The notes: generated from the sequence alone by a model not told the origin. Counted from the first letter of the stretch, positions 1 to 6,607 are shown. The stretch is DNA of 6,891 bases from DATEZO01 sp035255485 (GCA_035255485.1 DATEZO010000109.1:1-6891), one strand, 5' to 3'. Numbers and translations are program-made.

Positions 1-152
1 GCCGGCTCTGCCGGATGTGCGCTCGCGGCTGCGGCAGGTTCTTCCATGAGCGGATTTTTCGATGCGCATCCCGGCAGGCAAACAGCAAGGGCAATACACA
101 GTCCGCCAATAACGGCTGGCATGCGGGCGGGATAACTTGGCAGGATTCGCAT
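1..152 (-). CDS. bamE: Probable BamE (SmpA/OmlA) outer-membrane assembly lipoprotein, N-terminus only
   Basis: This is the first 50 codons of a minus-strand gene whose 3' end lies off the left edge. The product begins MRILPSYPARMPAVIGG, followed by a hydrophobic segment (about residues 12-26) and a lipobox-like L26-P-G-C29, so Cys29 would be the acylated residue. Proline at the -2 position is unusual for a lipobox. After the Cys comes ASKNPLMEE and an Ala/Pro-rich linker, which is how betaproteobacterial BamE precursors commonly look before the folded domain. BamE is an outer-membrane lipoprotein of the BAM complex that inserts beta-barrel proteins. The call also rests on position, because a bamE gene divergent from fur is a frequent betaproteobacterial arrangement. 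The BamE domain itself is not in the window, so another lipoprotein cannot be excluded. No clear Shine-Dalgarno precedes the ATG. Confidence 0.66.
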   Translation of the reverse strand, partial: MRILPSYPARMPAVIGGLCIALAVCLPGCASKNPLMEEPAAAASAHPAEP

Positions 153-168
153 AAGAGATCTGAATTGA

Positions 169-198
169 TTGAGTGTTTGTGCTAAAACACTATATGAT
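169..198 (+). promoter_or_regulatory. Candidate sigma-70 promoter for fur
   Basis: TTGAGT at 169-174 (4 of 6 to the -35 consensus) and TATGAT at 193-198 (5 of 6 to the -10 consensus) are separated by 18 bases. Transcription would start near 205, giving a leader of about 128 bases before the fur ATG at 333. The -10 region also holds TATAGT on the opposite strand (194-189), so it could serve the divergent lipoprotein gene, but no good -35 is seen for that direction. Confidence 0.5.
173..190. repeat. Inverted repeat GTGTTT-N6-AAACAC within the fur promoter (operator-like)
   Basis: GTGTTT (173-178) and AAACAC (185-190) form a perfect 6-base inverted repeat with a 6-base centre. It lies almost wholly between the -35 and -10 of the candidate fur promoter, where a bound dimer would block RNA polymerase. 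It does not resemble a Fur box or a CIRCE element. The symmetry is seen; operator function is inferred. Confidence 0.4.
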
Positions 199-332
199 AA
201 AGCAGATTTCTGTTTGTTGAGAATGGAATAACGCTGCACCAAGGAAACGCCGATCAAACCCTGATAAAAGCACATTCCGGTTGATCCACGGCTTTCTGCT
301 CTTGTCCGACAAATGCCAATCTTGCCATCTAT

Positions 333-764
333 ATGCCTAACAACCCTTCCGAACTGAAAGCAAGCGGCCTCAAGGCAACGCTGCCAAGACTCAAGATTCT
401 TGAAATATTCCAGAATAGTAATGTGCGCCATCTGAGCGCAGAGGACGTGTACAAGGTTCTTCTGACCGAAAATCTGGATGTCGGCCTGGCAACGGTATAT
501 CGTGTCCTCACGCAATTCGAGCAGGCCGGTCTATTGCATCGCAATCATTTTGAAACCGGCAAGGCCGTATTTGAACTGAATCAAGGTAACCATCACGATC
601 ATCTGGTGTGCCTGGATTGCGGGCTGGTAGAAGAATTTTACGATTCCGAAATCGAAAAGCGCCAGCAAAAAATAGCCAAAGAGCGCGGCTTCGACATTTC
701 AGAACATGCGCTCGCGCTCTATGGACATTGCACCAAGCCGGATTGCCCGCATCGGGGTAGATGA
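333..764 (+). CDS. fur: Ferric uptake regulator Fur
   Basis: The 143-residue product matches the usual Fur length and aligns from memory with E. coli Fur through most of its length (ASGLKATLPRLKILE; LATVYRVLTQFEQAGL). Residues 1-84 form the winged-helix DNA-binding domain, with the recognition helix near 51-67. The C-terminal dimerisation and metal domain carries HHDH (87-90), C93-x2-C96 and C133-x4-C138; His33 matches the E. coli regulatory-site histidine. Fur binds Fe2+ and represses iron-uptake genes in the cytoplasm, with wider effects on oxidative stress and heme. It is transcribed away from the lipoprotein gene and converges on hrcA with 21 bases between stops. The ATG at 333 has no obvious Shine-Dalgarno, but the start matches the family N-terminus (MPNNPSELKASGLK). 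Nothing is truncated and all expected metal ligands are present. Confidence 0.97.
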   Translation: MPNNPSELKASGLKATLPRLKILEIFQNSNVRHLSAEDVYKVLLTENLDVGLATVYRVLTQFEQAGLLHRNHFETGKAVFELNQGNHHDHLVCLDCGLVEEFYDSEIEKRQQKIAKERGFDISEHALALYGHCTKPDCPHRGR

Positions 765-785
765 TCCTGCCCGATTGGCGCATCT

Positions 786-1808
786 TCAGGTATGGCTTAA
801 GGCATTCGACAGCAGTTTCGCCGTAATATCGACAATCGGGATCACGCGCTCGTAAGCCATGCGGGTAGGGCCGATCACCCCCAGCGTGCCGACGATCTTG
901 CCATTGACTTCATACGGTGCGGTCACCATGCTCATGTCGTCCATCGGCATCAGTTGCGACTCGCCGCCAATAAAAATCTGCACGCCGGTCGCCTTGCTGG
1001 ATACGTCCAGCAATTGCATCAGGCCGGTTTTCTGTTCGAACATTTCAAACAGCTTGCGCAATGAAGCCATGTTGGAAGAAAGATCCGAGACGCTCAGCAG
1101 GTTGCGTTCGCCGGAAATCACCACGTCTTCCATGTGTTCCGTCATCACATCGCTGCCGATTTCAACTGCAGCCTGCATCAGGCTGGTCATGTCGTCGCGC
1201 AATTGCCGCAGTTCGTCTTGCAGGCGGGCGCGCACTTCAGCGAAACTCAAGCCGCCATAATGCTGGTTGATGTAATTTGCCGCCTGTATCAACTGTGACG
1301 GCGTGTAATCGGCATCCGTCAGCAACAGCCGGTTCTGTACGTCGCCATTGGGCGATACGATCACCAGCAGGATGCGTTTCTCGGACAGGCGCAGGAATTC
1401 GATTTGCCGGAATACCGATTCATTGCGTGGCGTCAGGACGACTCCGGCAAATTGCGACAGCGACGATAATACCTGCGCCGCATTGGCAATGATTTTTTGC
1501 GGTGAATTGGTTGTCAGGCGCGGCTGCATTTTTGATTCCAGCGCCGTTGCGTCAATCGGTTGCACCGTCAATAATGTATCGACAAATACCCGATATCCAC
1601 GCGGTGTCGGCACGCGGCCGGCAGACGTATGCGGACTGGCGACAAAGCCCATTTCTTCGAGATCGGCCATGATGTTGCGGATGGTCGCCGGAGACAGTTC
1701 GAGGCCGGAAATCCGCGACAGCGCGCGCGAACCGACCGGCTGTCCATCAGCGATGTAACGCTCAACCAGGGCTTTCAGCAAGGTTTGTGCGCGGTTATCG
1801 AGTTGCAT
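786..1808 (-). CDS. hrcA: Heat-inducible transcription repressor HrcA
   Basis: The 340-residue product has typical HrcA length. The N-terminal winged helix (about 1-75) starts MQLDNRAQTLLKALVERYI and includes the conserved run with SPATIRNIMADLEEMG (39-54) and SPHTSAGRVPTPRGYR (58-73). The central and C-terminal regions form the GAF-like and dimerisation domains, ending in the characteristic GTLGVIGPTRMAYERVIP (307-324). HrcA represses chaperone operons such as groESL by binding CIRCE elements, with its activity tuned by GroEL. No chaperone gene (grpE, dnaK) and no CIRCE is seen here, so its targets must lie elsewhere. It converges on fur; upstream on the same strand is a HAD hydrolase gene, 97 bases away. 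The ATG is the only sensible start because the winged helix begins at once. A sigma-32-like promoter lies 66-93 bases upstream. Confidence 0.97.
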   Translation of the reverse strand: MQLDNRAQTLLKALVERYIADGQPVGSRALSRISGLELSPATIRNIMADLEEMGFVASPHTSAGRVPTPRGYRVFVDTLLTVQPIDATALESKMQPRLTTNSPQKIIANAAQVLSSLSQFAGVVLTPRNESVFRQIEFLRLSEKRILLVIVSPNGDVQNRLLLTDADYTPSQLIQAANYINQHYGGLSFAEVRARLQDELRQLRDDMTSLMQAAVEIGSDVMTEHMEDVVISGERNLLSVSDLSSNMASLRKLFEMFEQKTGLMQLLDVSSKATGVQIFIGGESQLMPMDDMSMVTAPYEVNGKIVGTLGVIGPTRMAYERVIPIVDITAKLLSNALSHT

Positions 1809-1834
1809 AAGAATAAATCATGAATGCGCTTGAA

Positions 1835-1852
1835 CCGGAAATGCCGGAAATA
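1835..1852. repeat. Tandem 9-base repeat upstream of hrcA
   Basis: CCGGAAATG (1835-1843) is followed directly by CCGGAAATA (1844-1852). It lies 27-44 bases upstream of the hrcA start, within its putative leader. Two copies differing at one base may be chance or slippage; no function is evident. Confidence 0.35.
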
Positions 1853-1873
1853 CCAGAAGCACGGAAAAAAAGG

Positions 1874-1901
1874 AAATGGGCATGAGAAATATTTTCTTTA
1901 G
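1874..1901 (-). promoter_or_regulatory. Candidate sigma-32-like promoter for hrcA
   Basis: Read on the minus strand, CTAAAGA (1901-1895) is followed after 13 bases by GCCCATTT (1881-1874). The -10 matches 7 of 8 positions of the RpoH consensus CCCCATNT; the -35 matches only 4 of 7 of CTTGAAA. Spacing is in the accepted range. Heat-shock control of hrcA would make biological sense, but the -35 is weak and the assignment is inference. Confidence 0.3.
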
Positions 1902-1907
1902 CGAATA

Positions 1908-2627
1908 TTACGTTACTTCAATTATGCGCTCAGCCAGCCAATGGTCCAACTCATATAACGTGGTGAAAATGGCATCCGGCTGAATGTGCGGAGGCAATAT
2001 CCGGACCGGATCGAGTTCCGCTCGATTCAGCCAGATGCCGCACAATCCTGCCTTTTGCGCGCCTTCCACATCTGCGACCGGGTCGTCGCCGACATACACG
2101 GTTTCGGCCGGCCTTACTTGCAGCGCATCACATGCCGCATGGAAAATAACGGCATCCGGCTTGGCGCTACCCAACTGATGCGCTGCAATCGATACATGAA
2201 AATGCTGCGCCAGACCGATTACATCGAGGTCAGCTGCTCCGTTGGAAACGGAACCGACCTTGACCAGCGTACTCAGGCGCGTCAGCATCGGCAATACATC
2301 CTCGAACGGCGTTACCGCATTGCGCGCCCTCGAAAATATTGCCATTGCCGCATCCACTTTGCCCGGATCATCGCCTGCTGCCATGAAAGCCTCACTCAAG
2401 GCGGCATGCCGCAGTGCCGACAGGTCCGTGCGAAACTGCGGATACGCAGCCATCATTTCCATGCGTCGCGTCTGCAAATTCTCAATGCTGAACTGCTGCA
2501 CCACGCGCGGTGCATGTAGTGCGAGCCAGTCATGCAGCACGATCTCGGCTTGCTTGATTACCGGCAAAATCGGCCACAATGTATCGTCCAGATCGAACAG
2601 CACGGCTTTTACTGGAAACGGATTCAT
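1908..2627 (-). CDS. HAD-superfamily hydrolase (subfamily IA phosphatase-like)
   Basis: The product has 239 residues when started at the ATG at 2627. All four HAD motifs are visible: motif I F11-DLDDT-L (nucleophile Asp12, acid/base Asp14), motif II SNG (Ser128), motif III Lys156 in SAKPD, and motif IV GDDPVAD (180-186). Residues about 20-105 form the helical cap, predicting small-molecule phosphatase activity; the substrate is unknown, with phosphoglycolate- and nucleotide-phosphatase-like activities possible. The ATG at 2627 is preferred to an in-frame ATG at 2672 because an AGG lies 8 bases upstream and motif I then starts at the usual distance from the N-terminus. It is oriented like hrcA, with 97 bases between them, so co-transcription is possible. 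It diverges from nadK. Confidence 0.85.
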   Translation of the reverse strand: MNPFPVKAVLFDLDDTLWPILPVIKQAEIVLHDWLALHAPRVVQQFSIENLQTRRMEMMAAYPQFRTDLSALRHAALSEAFMAAGDDPGKVDAAMAIFSRARNAVTPFEDVLPMLTRLSTLVKVGSVSNGAADLDVIGLAQHFHVSIAAHQLGSAKPDAVIFHAACDALQVRPAETVYVGDDPVADVEGAQKAGLCGIWLNRAELDPVRILPPHIQPDAIFTTLYELDHWLAERIIEVT

Positions 2628-2668
2628 GATCAGTGCCTGTTGATAAACACTACATTGGTTCGAGCAGG

Positions 2669-2686
2669 GCATCCTTCAAGGGATGC
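2669..2686. repeat. Inverted repeat GCATCC-N6-GGATGC in the HAD/nadK divergent region
   Basis: GCATCC (2669-2674) and GGATGC (2681-2686) are perfect inverted copies with a 6-base centre, TTCAAG. The centre coincides with the candidate -35 of the nadK promoter and, on the opposite strand (CTTGAA), could contribute to a promoter for the hydrolase gene. It could be an operator or a small hairpin; the symmetry is seen and the role is inferred. Confidence 0.4.
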
Positions 2687-2703
2687 GTAAATTATGGTCT
2701 AAT
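2675..2703 (+). promoter_or_regulatory. Candidate nadK promoter, start point at or near the ATG
   Basis: TTCAAG (2675-2680, 3 of 6) and TCTAAT (2698-2703, 5 of 6) are separated by 17 bases. The -10 ends 7 bases before the nadK ATG, so transcription would begin at or next to the start codon. No Shine-Dalgarno lies before the ATG, which fits a leaderless message. The weak -35 limits confidence. Confidence 0.4.
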
Positions 2704-2710
2704 CTGCAGC

Positions 2711-3616
2711 ATGTTGCCCAAACAGCCATTTACCTTCAAAACCATCGCGATCGTCGGCAAATATTCCTCTGCCGGAATCGCGCAGCCGTTGCTGGAAATC
2801 GCAACATTCCTGAAAGCATCCGGACACACCGTTGTTTTCGAAGCGGAAACGGCAGCCCTTGTGGCGCCGGATGATTACATCGCAATGACGCCGGCGCAGA
2901 TCGGGCAGCATGCAGATGCGGCAATCGTGGTGGGCGGCGACGGCACCATGCTGGGCATCGCACGCCAGCTGGCGCCTTACCAGGTACCGTTGATCGGCAT
3001 TAACCAGGGCCGGCTTGGATTCATGACCGATATTCCGCTCGAGCGCATGATGCCGGTGCTGGCCGACATGCTGGCCGGGAAATTCGAGTCCGAGCATCGC
3101 AGCCTGCTGGAGGGCTCGGTGGTGCGCGACGGCGATGTCATTTTCCGTGCGCTGGCGTTCAATGATGTCGTGGTCGCGCGCGGCAGTGGCTCCGGCATGA
3201 TCGAGCTGCGGGTTTCCGTGGATGGGCGCTTCATGTATTACCAGCGTTCGGACGGTTTGATCGTCGCGACACCCACCGGTTCGACCGCGTATGCCTTATC
3301 GGCCGGCGGCCCCTTGCTGCACCCGAGCCTGGGCGGTGTGGTGCTGGTGCCGATTGCGCCGCATGCCTTGTCCAATCGCCCGATCGTGGTCCCGGATTCC
3401 AGTGAAATCGTGGTTGAAATCATCAGCGGCCGCGATAGCAGCGTCAATTTCGACATGCAATCGCTGGCGAGCCTCCTGCATCACGACCGTATCGTCATCC
3501 GGCGTTCCGCGCATACCATTACCTTCCTGCATCCGGAGGGCTGGAGCTATTACGATACGCTGCGCGAGAAATTGCACTGGAATGAATATCCGTCGGTAGA
3601 GGGTCGGTTAAAATAG
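2711..3616 (+). CDS. nadK: NAD kinase (ATP-NAD kinase)
   Basis: The 301-residue product has the usual length for betaproteobacterial NadK. It phosphorylates NAD+ to NADP+ in the cytoplasm and so sets NADPH supply for biosynthesis and oxidative defence. Landmarks are the N-terminal strand TIAIVGKY (11-18), the GGDGT motif (75-79) with catalytic Asp77, GINQGRLGFM (96-105), ND at 151-152 where many homologues have NE, and TPTGSTAYALSAGGP (187-201). The C-terminal beta-sandwich domain follows. The open frame extends upstream to an ATG at 2633, but those extra 26 residues cross the promoter and lack family similarity, so MLPKQPFTFKT at 2711 is chosen. recN begins 51 bases downstream and is probably in the same transcript. 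Confidence 0.96.
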   Translation: MLPKQPFTFKTIAIVGKYSSAGIAQPLLEIATFLKASGHTVVFEAETAALVAPDDYIAMTPAQIGQHADAAIVVGGDGTMLGIARQLAPYQVPLIGINQGRLGFMTDIPLERMMPVLADMLAGKFESEHRSLLEGSVVRDGDVIFRALAFNDVVVARGSGSGMIELRVSVDGRFMYYQRSDGLIVATPTGSTAYALSAGGPLLHPSLGGVVLVPIAPHALSNRPIVVPDSSEIVVEIISGRDSSVNFDMQSLASLLHHDRIVIRRSAHTITFLHPEGWSYYDTLREKLHWNEYPSVEGRLK

Positions 3617-3624
3617 TTTTCGCC

Positions 3625-3643
3625 TGCGCCGTAGCCCGGCGTA
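3625..3643. repeat. Short GC-rich hairpin between nadK and recN
   Basis: CGCCG (3627-3631) pairs with CGGCG (3637-3641) around a 5-base loop, and two outer pairs (one a G-U wobble) extend it. No T-run follows, so it is not a canonical terminator. It may stabilise the nadK mRNA end or modestly reduce readthrough into recN. Confidence 0.3.
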
Positions 3644-3667
3644 CCGATCCTCCAGGAACCTGATCAC

Positions 3668-5317
3668 ATGCTGCATACACTTTCCATTCGCGATTTTGTC
3701 ATCGTTGATGCCATTGAGCTTGATCTTGCTTCCGGCTTTACCGTGTTTACCGGTGAAACCGGCGCCGGCAAATCGATCCTGATCGACGCGCTGGCATTGG
3801 CGCTGGGCGGCCGCGGCGATGCCAGCGTGGTGCGCGAGGGGGCGACGAAAACGGATATTACGGCTGAATTCTCCATTACGGGCGCAGCCGGCGCATGGCT
3901 GGATGCCAATGAATTCAGCAGCGAACAGGATGGTGTGCTGTTGCGACGCGTGATCGACAATACAGGTCGCTCCAGGGCGTTTATCAACGGCATTGCCGTT
4001 ACTGCGGCGCAATTGCGCGATCTGGGCGAGATGCTGGTTGACATTCACGGCCAGCACGCCCATCAATCCCTGCTGCGAACCGATGCGCAGCGCACGCTGC
4101 TCGATTGCCAGGCTGGCCTGCAGGACCAGGCGAAAGCGGTGGCAGCTGCCTACAGGGCATGGCGTGCACTGGCAAAACAGCGCGAGGAATTTGAAACCAG
4201 CGCGAAGAATGTGCTGCTGGAACGCGAGCGTCTGGAATGGCAGGTCAACGAGCTTGAAAAACTGGCAGCCAGGCCCGGCGAATGGGCTGACATCAGCAAT
4301 GAACATAGTCGTCTGTCGCATGCCGCCAGCCTGATCGAGGGCGCGCAGGAGGCGCTGGCCGCGATTTCGGAATCGGATGCCAGCCCGATACTGTCGCAAT
4401 TGTCGGCACTGATGCAGAAACTGGGCAAGCTGACGGACATCGACGATGGCCTGAGGCCGGTGCTCGAGGCGCTTGACCCGGCGCGCATCCAGTTGCAGGA
4501 AGCGGTGTATGCGCTGAACGATTACCTGAGCCGAATCGAGCTCGATCCGCAGCGGCTGCGCGAAGTGGAGTCGCGGCTCGAAGCGATTCATTCGACCGCG
4601 CGCAGATTCCACGTCGCGCCGGAAGCATTGCCACAGGAATTCGAGGCGCTGTCCGCGCAGTTGCGGCAACTGGCCGATGCCAGCGATCTGGATGCGTTGC
4701 GCGCGCAGGAAGACAAATTGAAGACAAGCTACATGAGCGCCGCGCAAAAACTGTCCAAGGCGCGCGCCGGTGCGGCCCGCGCGCTGAGTGCTGCGGTGAC
4801 GGCGGCGATGCAGGAATTGAGCATGAAAGGCGGACGTTTCGAGATTGTGCTGCGTCCCTGCGAGCCGGCTGGCTACGGCGTCGAGCAGGTCGAATTCATG
4901 GTGGCGGCGCATGCCGGCAGTGCCCCGCGCAGCCTTGCAAAAGTGGCGTCAGGGGGCGAGCTGGCACGGATTTCCCTTGCGATCTCGGTGATCGCTTCGA
5001 GCGCCACCGCGACCCCGACGCTGATTTTCGATGAAGTTGACAGCGGTATCGGTGGCGGCGTGGCGGAAGTGGTGGGACGCCTGCTGCGGCGTCTCGGCCA
5101 GCAATGCCAGGTATTGTGCGTGACGCATCTGCCGCAGGTCGCGAGCCAGGCCAATCAGCATTTCCAGGTCAGCAAGCACAGCGTCGGCGGCAAGACGCTC
5201 TCCAGCATCGCACCGCTTGATACCAAATCCCGCATCGAGGAAATTGCGCGCATGCTGGGCGGGCTGGAAATTACCGCGACCACGCGCAAGCACGCGCGCG
5301 AACTGCTGGCGCTGTGA
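3668..5317 (+). CDS. recN: DNA repair protein RecN
   Basis: The 549-residue product matches the usual RecN length. RecN is an SMC-like ATPase acting in recombinational repair of double-strand breaks with RecA. The N-terminal head has Walker A GETGAGKS (29-36) and the Q-loop-region motif DIHGQHAHQSLL (125-136). Residues about 150-380 are helical and rich in Glu, Gln, Leu and Ala, as expected for the coiled-coil arms. The C-terminal head has the ABC signature SGGELARISLAI (428-439), Walker B TLIFDEVDSGIGG (451-463) and the switch histidine in CVTHLPQVAS (484-493). The start fits the family N-terminus (MLHTLSIRDFVIVD), with AGGA 10 bases upstream. It follows nadK closely. No convincing LexA box is seen upstream, so SOS control through a local promoter is not supported. 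Confidence 0.97.
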   Translation: MLHTLSIRDFVIVDAIELDLASGFTVFTGETGAGKSILIDALALALGGRGDASVVREGATKTDITAEFSITGAAGAWLDANEFSSEQDGVLLRRVIDNTGRSRAFINGIAVTAAQLRDLGEMLVDIHGQHAHQSLLRTDAQRTLLDCQAGLQDQAKAVAAAYRAWRALAKQREEFETSAKNVLLERERLEWQVNELEKLAARPGEWADISNEHSRLSHAASLIEGAQEALAAISESDASPILSQLSALMQKLGKLTDIDDGLRPVLEALDPARIQLQEAVYALNDYLSRIELDPQRLREVESRLEAIHSTARRFHVAPEALPQEFEALSAQLRQLADASDLDALRAQEDKLKTSYMSAAQKLSKARAGAARALSAAVTAAMQELSMKGGRFEIVLRPCEPAGYGVEQVEFMVAAHAGSAPRSLAKVASGGELARISLAISVIASSATATPTLIFDEVDSGIGGGVAEVVGRLLRRLGQQCQVLCVTHLPQVASQANQHFQVSKHSVGGKTLSSIAPLDTKSRIEEIARMLGGLEITATTRKHARELLAL

Positions 5318-5333
5318 AACGTGTCATGTCGAT

Positions 5334-5432
5334 GAACACTCTCAACGCAGAGACACGGAGGAAAGCGAGAGAAATACGACTTTTCCTTCTTGCCGCCCTC
5401 GGTGTCGTTGTGTCTCGGTGTTAAAGGGTTTT
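5334..5432. repeat. Imperfect palindromic intergenic repeat (MITE/REP-like) between recN and hemH
   Basis: The left arm contains AACGCAGAGACACGGAGG (5344-5361). The right arm (about 5396-5423) contains CCTCGGTGT and GTGTCTCGGTGTTA, which invert the left arm with small differences and an extra 8-9 bases. Exact core pairing is GAGACAC (5350-5356) with GTGTCTC (5410-5416). Weaker symmetry extends outward to about 5334 and 5432. The arms resemble a widespread class of dispersed intergenic palindromes with 'GCAGAGACAC/GTGTCTCTG' cores that I recall from many bacterial genomes; that link is from memory, not search. No transposase or reading frame lies inside, so any movement would need a trans-acting enzyme. 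It separates hemH from nadK-recN. Confidence 0.6.
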
Positions 5433-5465
5433 TCCATTTCCAAAAATTGAGAATCGAAACAGCCG

Positions 5466-6572
5466 ATGCCCTTTCGCAAGGAACCGCCCCATTCGCATCA
5501 GAGCATCGCCCGGACGGCGGTGCTGTTGGTCAATCTCGGCACGCCCGATGCGCCGACTGCGGCCGCGGTGCGCGCTTATTTGAAGCAGTTTTTGTCCGAT
5601 CCGCGCGTGGTCGAGATCCCGAAAGCTCTATGGTGGCTGATTTTGCGCGGCATCATATTGCCGTTCCGGTCCGGAAAATCCGCGGAAAAGTATGCCTCAA
5701 TCTGGACCAGGGACGGTTCGCCGCTGAAAATCCACACCGAGAAGCAGGCGCTGCTTCTGCGCGGCTATCTGGGCGAGCGCGGGCATGATGTGCAGGTAGC
5801 TTACGCCATGCGCTACGGTCATCCCGCCGTGTCGCAGGTGCTGCGCAAGCTGAAGGCCGACGGCTGCGACCGCATCCTGATCCTGCCGGCCTATCCGCAA
5901 TATTCCGGCGCCACGACCGCATCGATCTTCGATGCGGTATTCCGGCACTATGTCGATGAACGCAACGTCCCGGAGTTGCGTTTCGTCAAGCATTACCATG
6001 ACGAAGAGTTTTACCTGCACGCGCTCGGCAAATCGGTGCGGGCCTACTGGGCCATGCATGGGCGTCCGGACCAGCTGGTAATGAGCTTTCACGGCATGCC
6101 CAAACGCACCCTGTTGCTGGGCGATCCGTATTTTTGCGAATGCCAGAAAACGGCGCGACTGCTGGCGGAACAACTGGAACTTGCGCAGGATCAGTATGCG
6201 GTGACATTCCAGTCGCGCTTTGGCAAGGCGGAATGGCTACAGCCCTATACCGCTCCGACCCTTGAAAAACTGGCGAAAGAAGGGGTCCGGCGGGTGGATG
6301 TGCTATGTCCCGGTTTTATCAGTGATTGCCTGGAAACGCTTGAAGAAATCGCGATCGAGGCACGCCGCAGTTTCTTGACGGCCGGCGGCAAGGAATTCCA
6401 CTATATCCCCTGCCTGAATGAGTCGCCTGAATGGATCAGTGCAATGGTTCAGATTGTGGAGCAGCACATGATCGGCTGGCCAACCGTGATGACGGCTGCC
6501 ATGCTTGACGAAGGAAAGAACGCTGCGGTACGCACGGAGCAACGCGCAAAGCATCTGGGTGCTTTGCAATGA
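5466..6572 (+). CDS. hemH: Ferrochelatase (protoheme ferro-lyase)
   Basis: The 368-residue product inserts Fe2+ into protoporphyrin IX, the last step of protoheme synthesis, and is expected to be cytoplasmic or membrane-associated. It shows the N-terminal TAVLLVNLGTPDAP (17-30), the conserved LPAYPQYSGATTAS (140-153), the signature MSFHGMPKR (206-214) with catalytic His209, a Cys-rich DPYFCECQ (220-227), TFQSRFGKAEWLQPYT (247-262) and CPGFISDCLETLEEI (281-295) carrying the conserved acidic residues. The Cys-rich run could relate to the iron-sulfur cluster of some ferrochelatases, but I cannot confirm the full ligand set. The start at 5466 gives the proline-rich N-terminus common in betaproteobacteria; GAGAA about 14 bases upstream is a poor Shine-Dalgarno. 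It lies 148 bases after recN, beyond the palindromic repeat. Confidence 0.97.
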   Translation: MPFRKEPPHSHQSIARTAVLLVNLGTPDAPTAAAVRAYLKQFLSDPRVVEIPKALWWLILRGIILPFRSGKSAEKYASIWTRDGSPLKIHTEKQALLLRGYLGERGHDVQVAYAMRYGHPAVSQVLRKLKADGCDRILILPAYPQYSGATTASIFDAVFRHYVDERNVPELRFVKHYHDEEFYLHALGKSVRAYWAMHGRPDQLVMSFHGMPKRTLLLGDPYFCECQKTARLLAEQLELAQDQYAVTFQSRFGKAEWLQPYTAPTLEKLAKEGVRRVDVLCPGFISDCLETLEEIAIEARRSFLTAGGKEFHYIPCLNESPEWISAMVQIVEQHMIGWPTVMTAAMLDEGKNAAVRTEQRAKHLGALQ

Positions 6573-6575
6573 ATC

Positions 6576-6595
6576 ATATACTATGGCAGGTATAT
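6576..6595. repeat. Inverted repeat ATATAC-N8-GTATAT just after hemH
   Basis: ATATAC (6576-6581) and GTATAT (6590-6595) are perfect inverted copies around 8 bases, starting 4 bases after the hemH stop. Being all A/T except one pair, it would be a weak RNA hairpin. It may be chance in an A/T-rich stretch. Confidence 0.3.
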
Positions 6596-6607
6596 AGAAA
6601 TGGCCTT

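Noticed and set aside
177..185. Possible CIRCE half-site (GTGCTAA) before fur
   Set aside because: The matching TTAGCACTC half is absent at the required 9-base spacing (159-167).
191..209. Possible Fur box at the fur -10 (TGATAA)
   Set aside because: Only a few bases match the 19-base consensus and the inverted symmetry is missing.
2637..2652. LexA-box-like CTGT-N8-ACTA upstream of nadK-recN
   Set aside because: Only one half matches CTGT-N8-ACAG; the other has two mismatches, so SOS control is not supported.
2628..2672. Upstream in-frame start for the HAD hydrolase at 2672
   Set aside because: It adds 15 residues unlike the family, whereas the ATG at 2627 has an AGG at 8 bases and places motif I close to the N-terminus.
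2633..2710. Upstream in-frame extension of nadK starting at 2633
   Set aside because: The extra residues cross the divergent promoter region, overlap no family homology and have no ribosome site; the 2711 start matches the usual NadK length.
3608..4912. Long open frame of 434 codons on the minus strand opposite recN
   Set aside because: It lies antisense to an unmistakable recN with intact motifs, its product is Arg/Gln/His-rich with no recognisable domain, and such frames are common shadows in GC-rich coding DNA.
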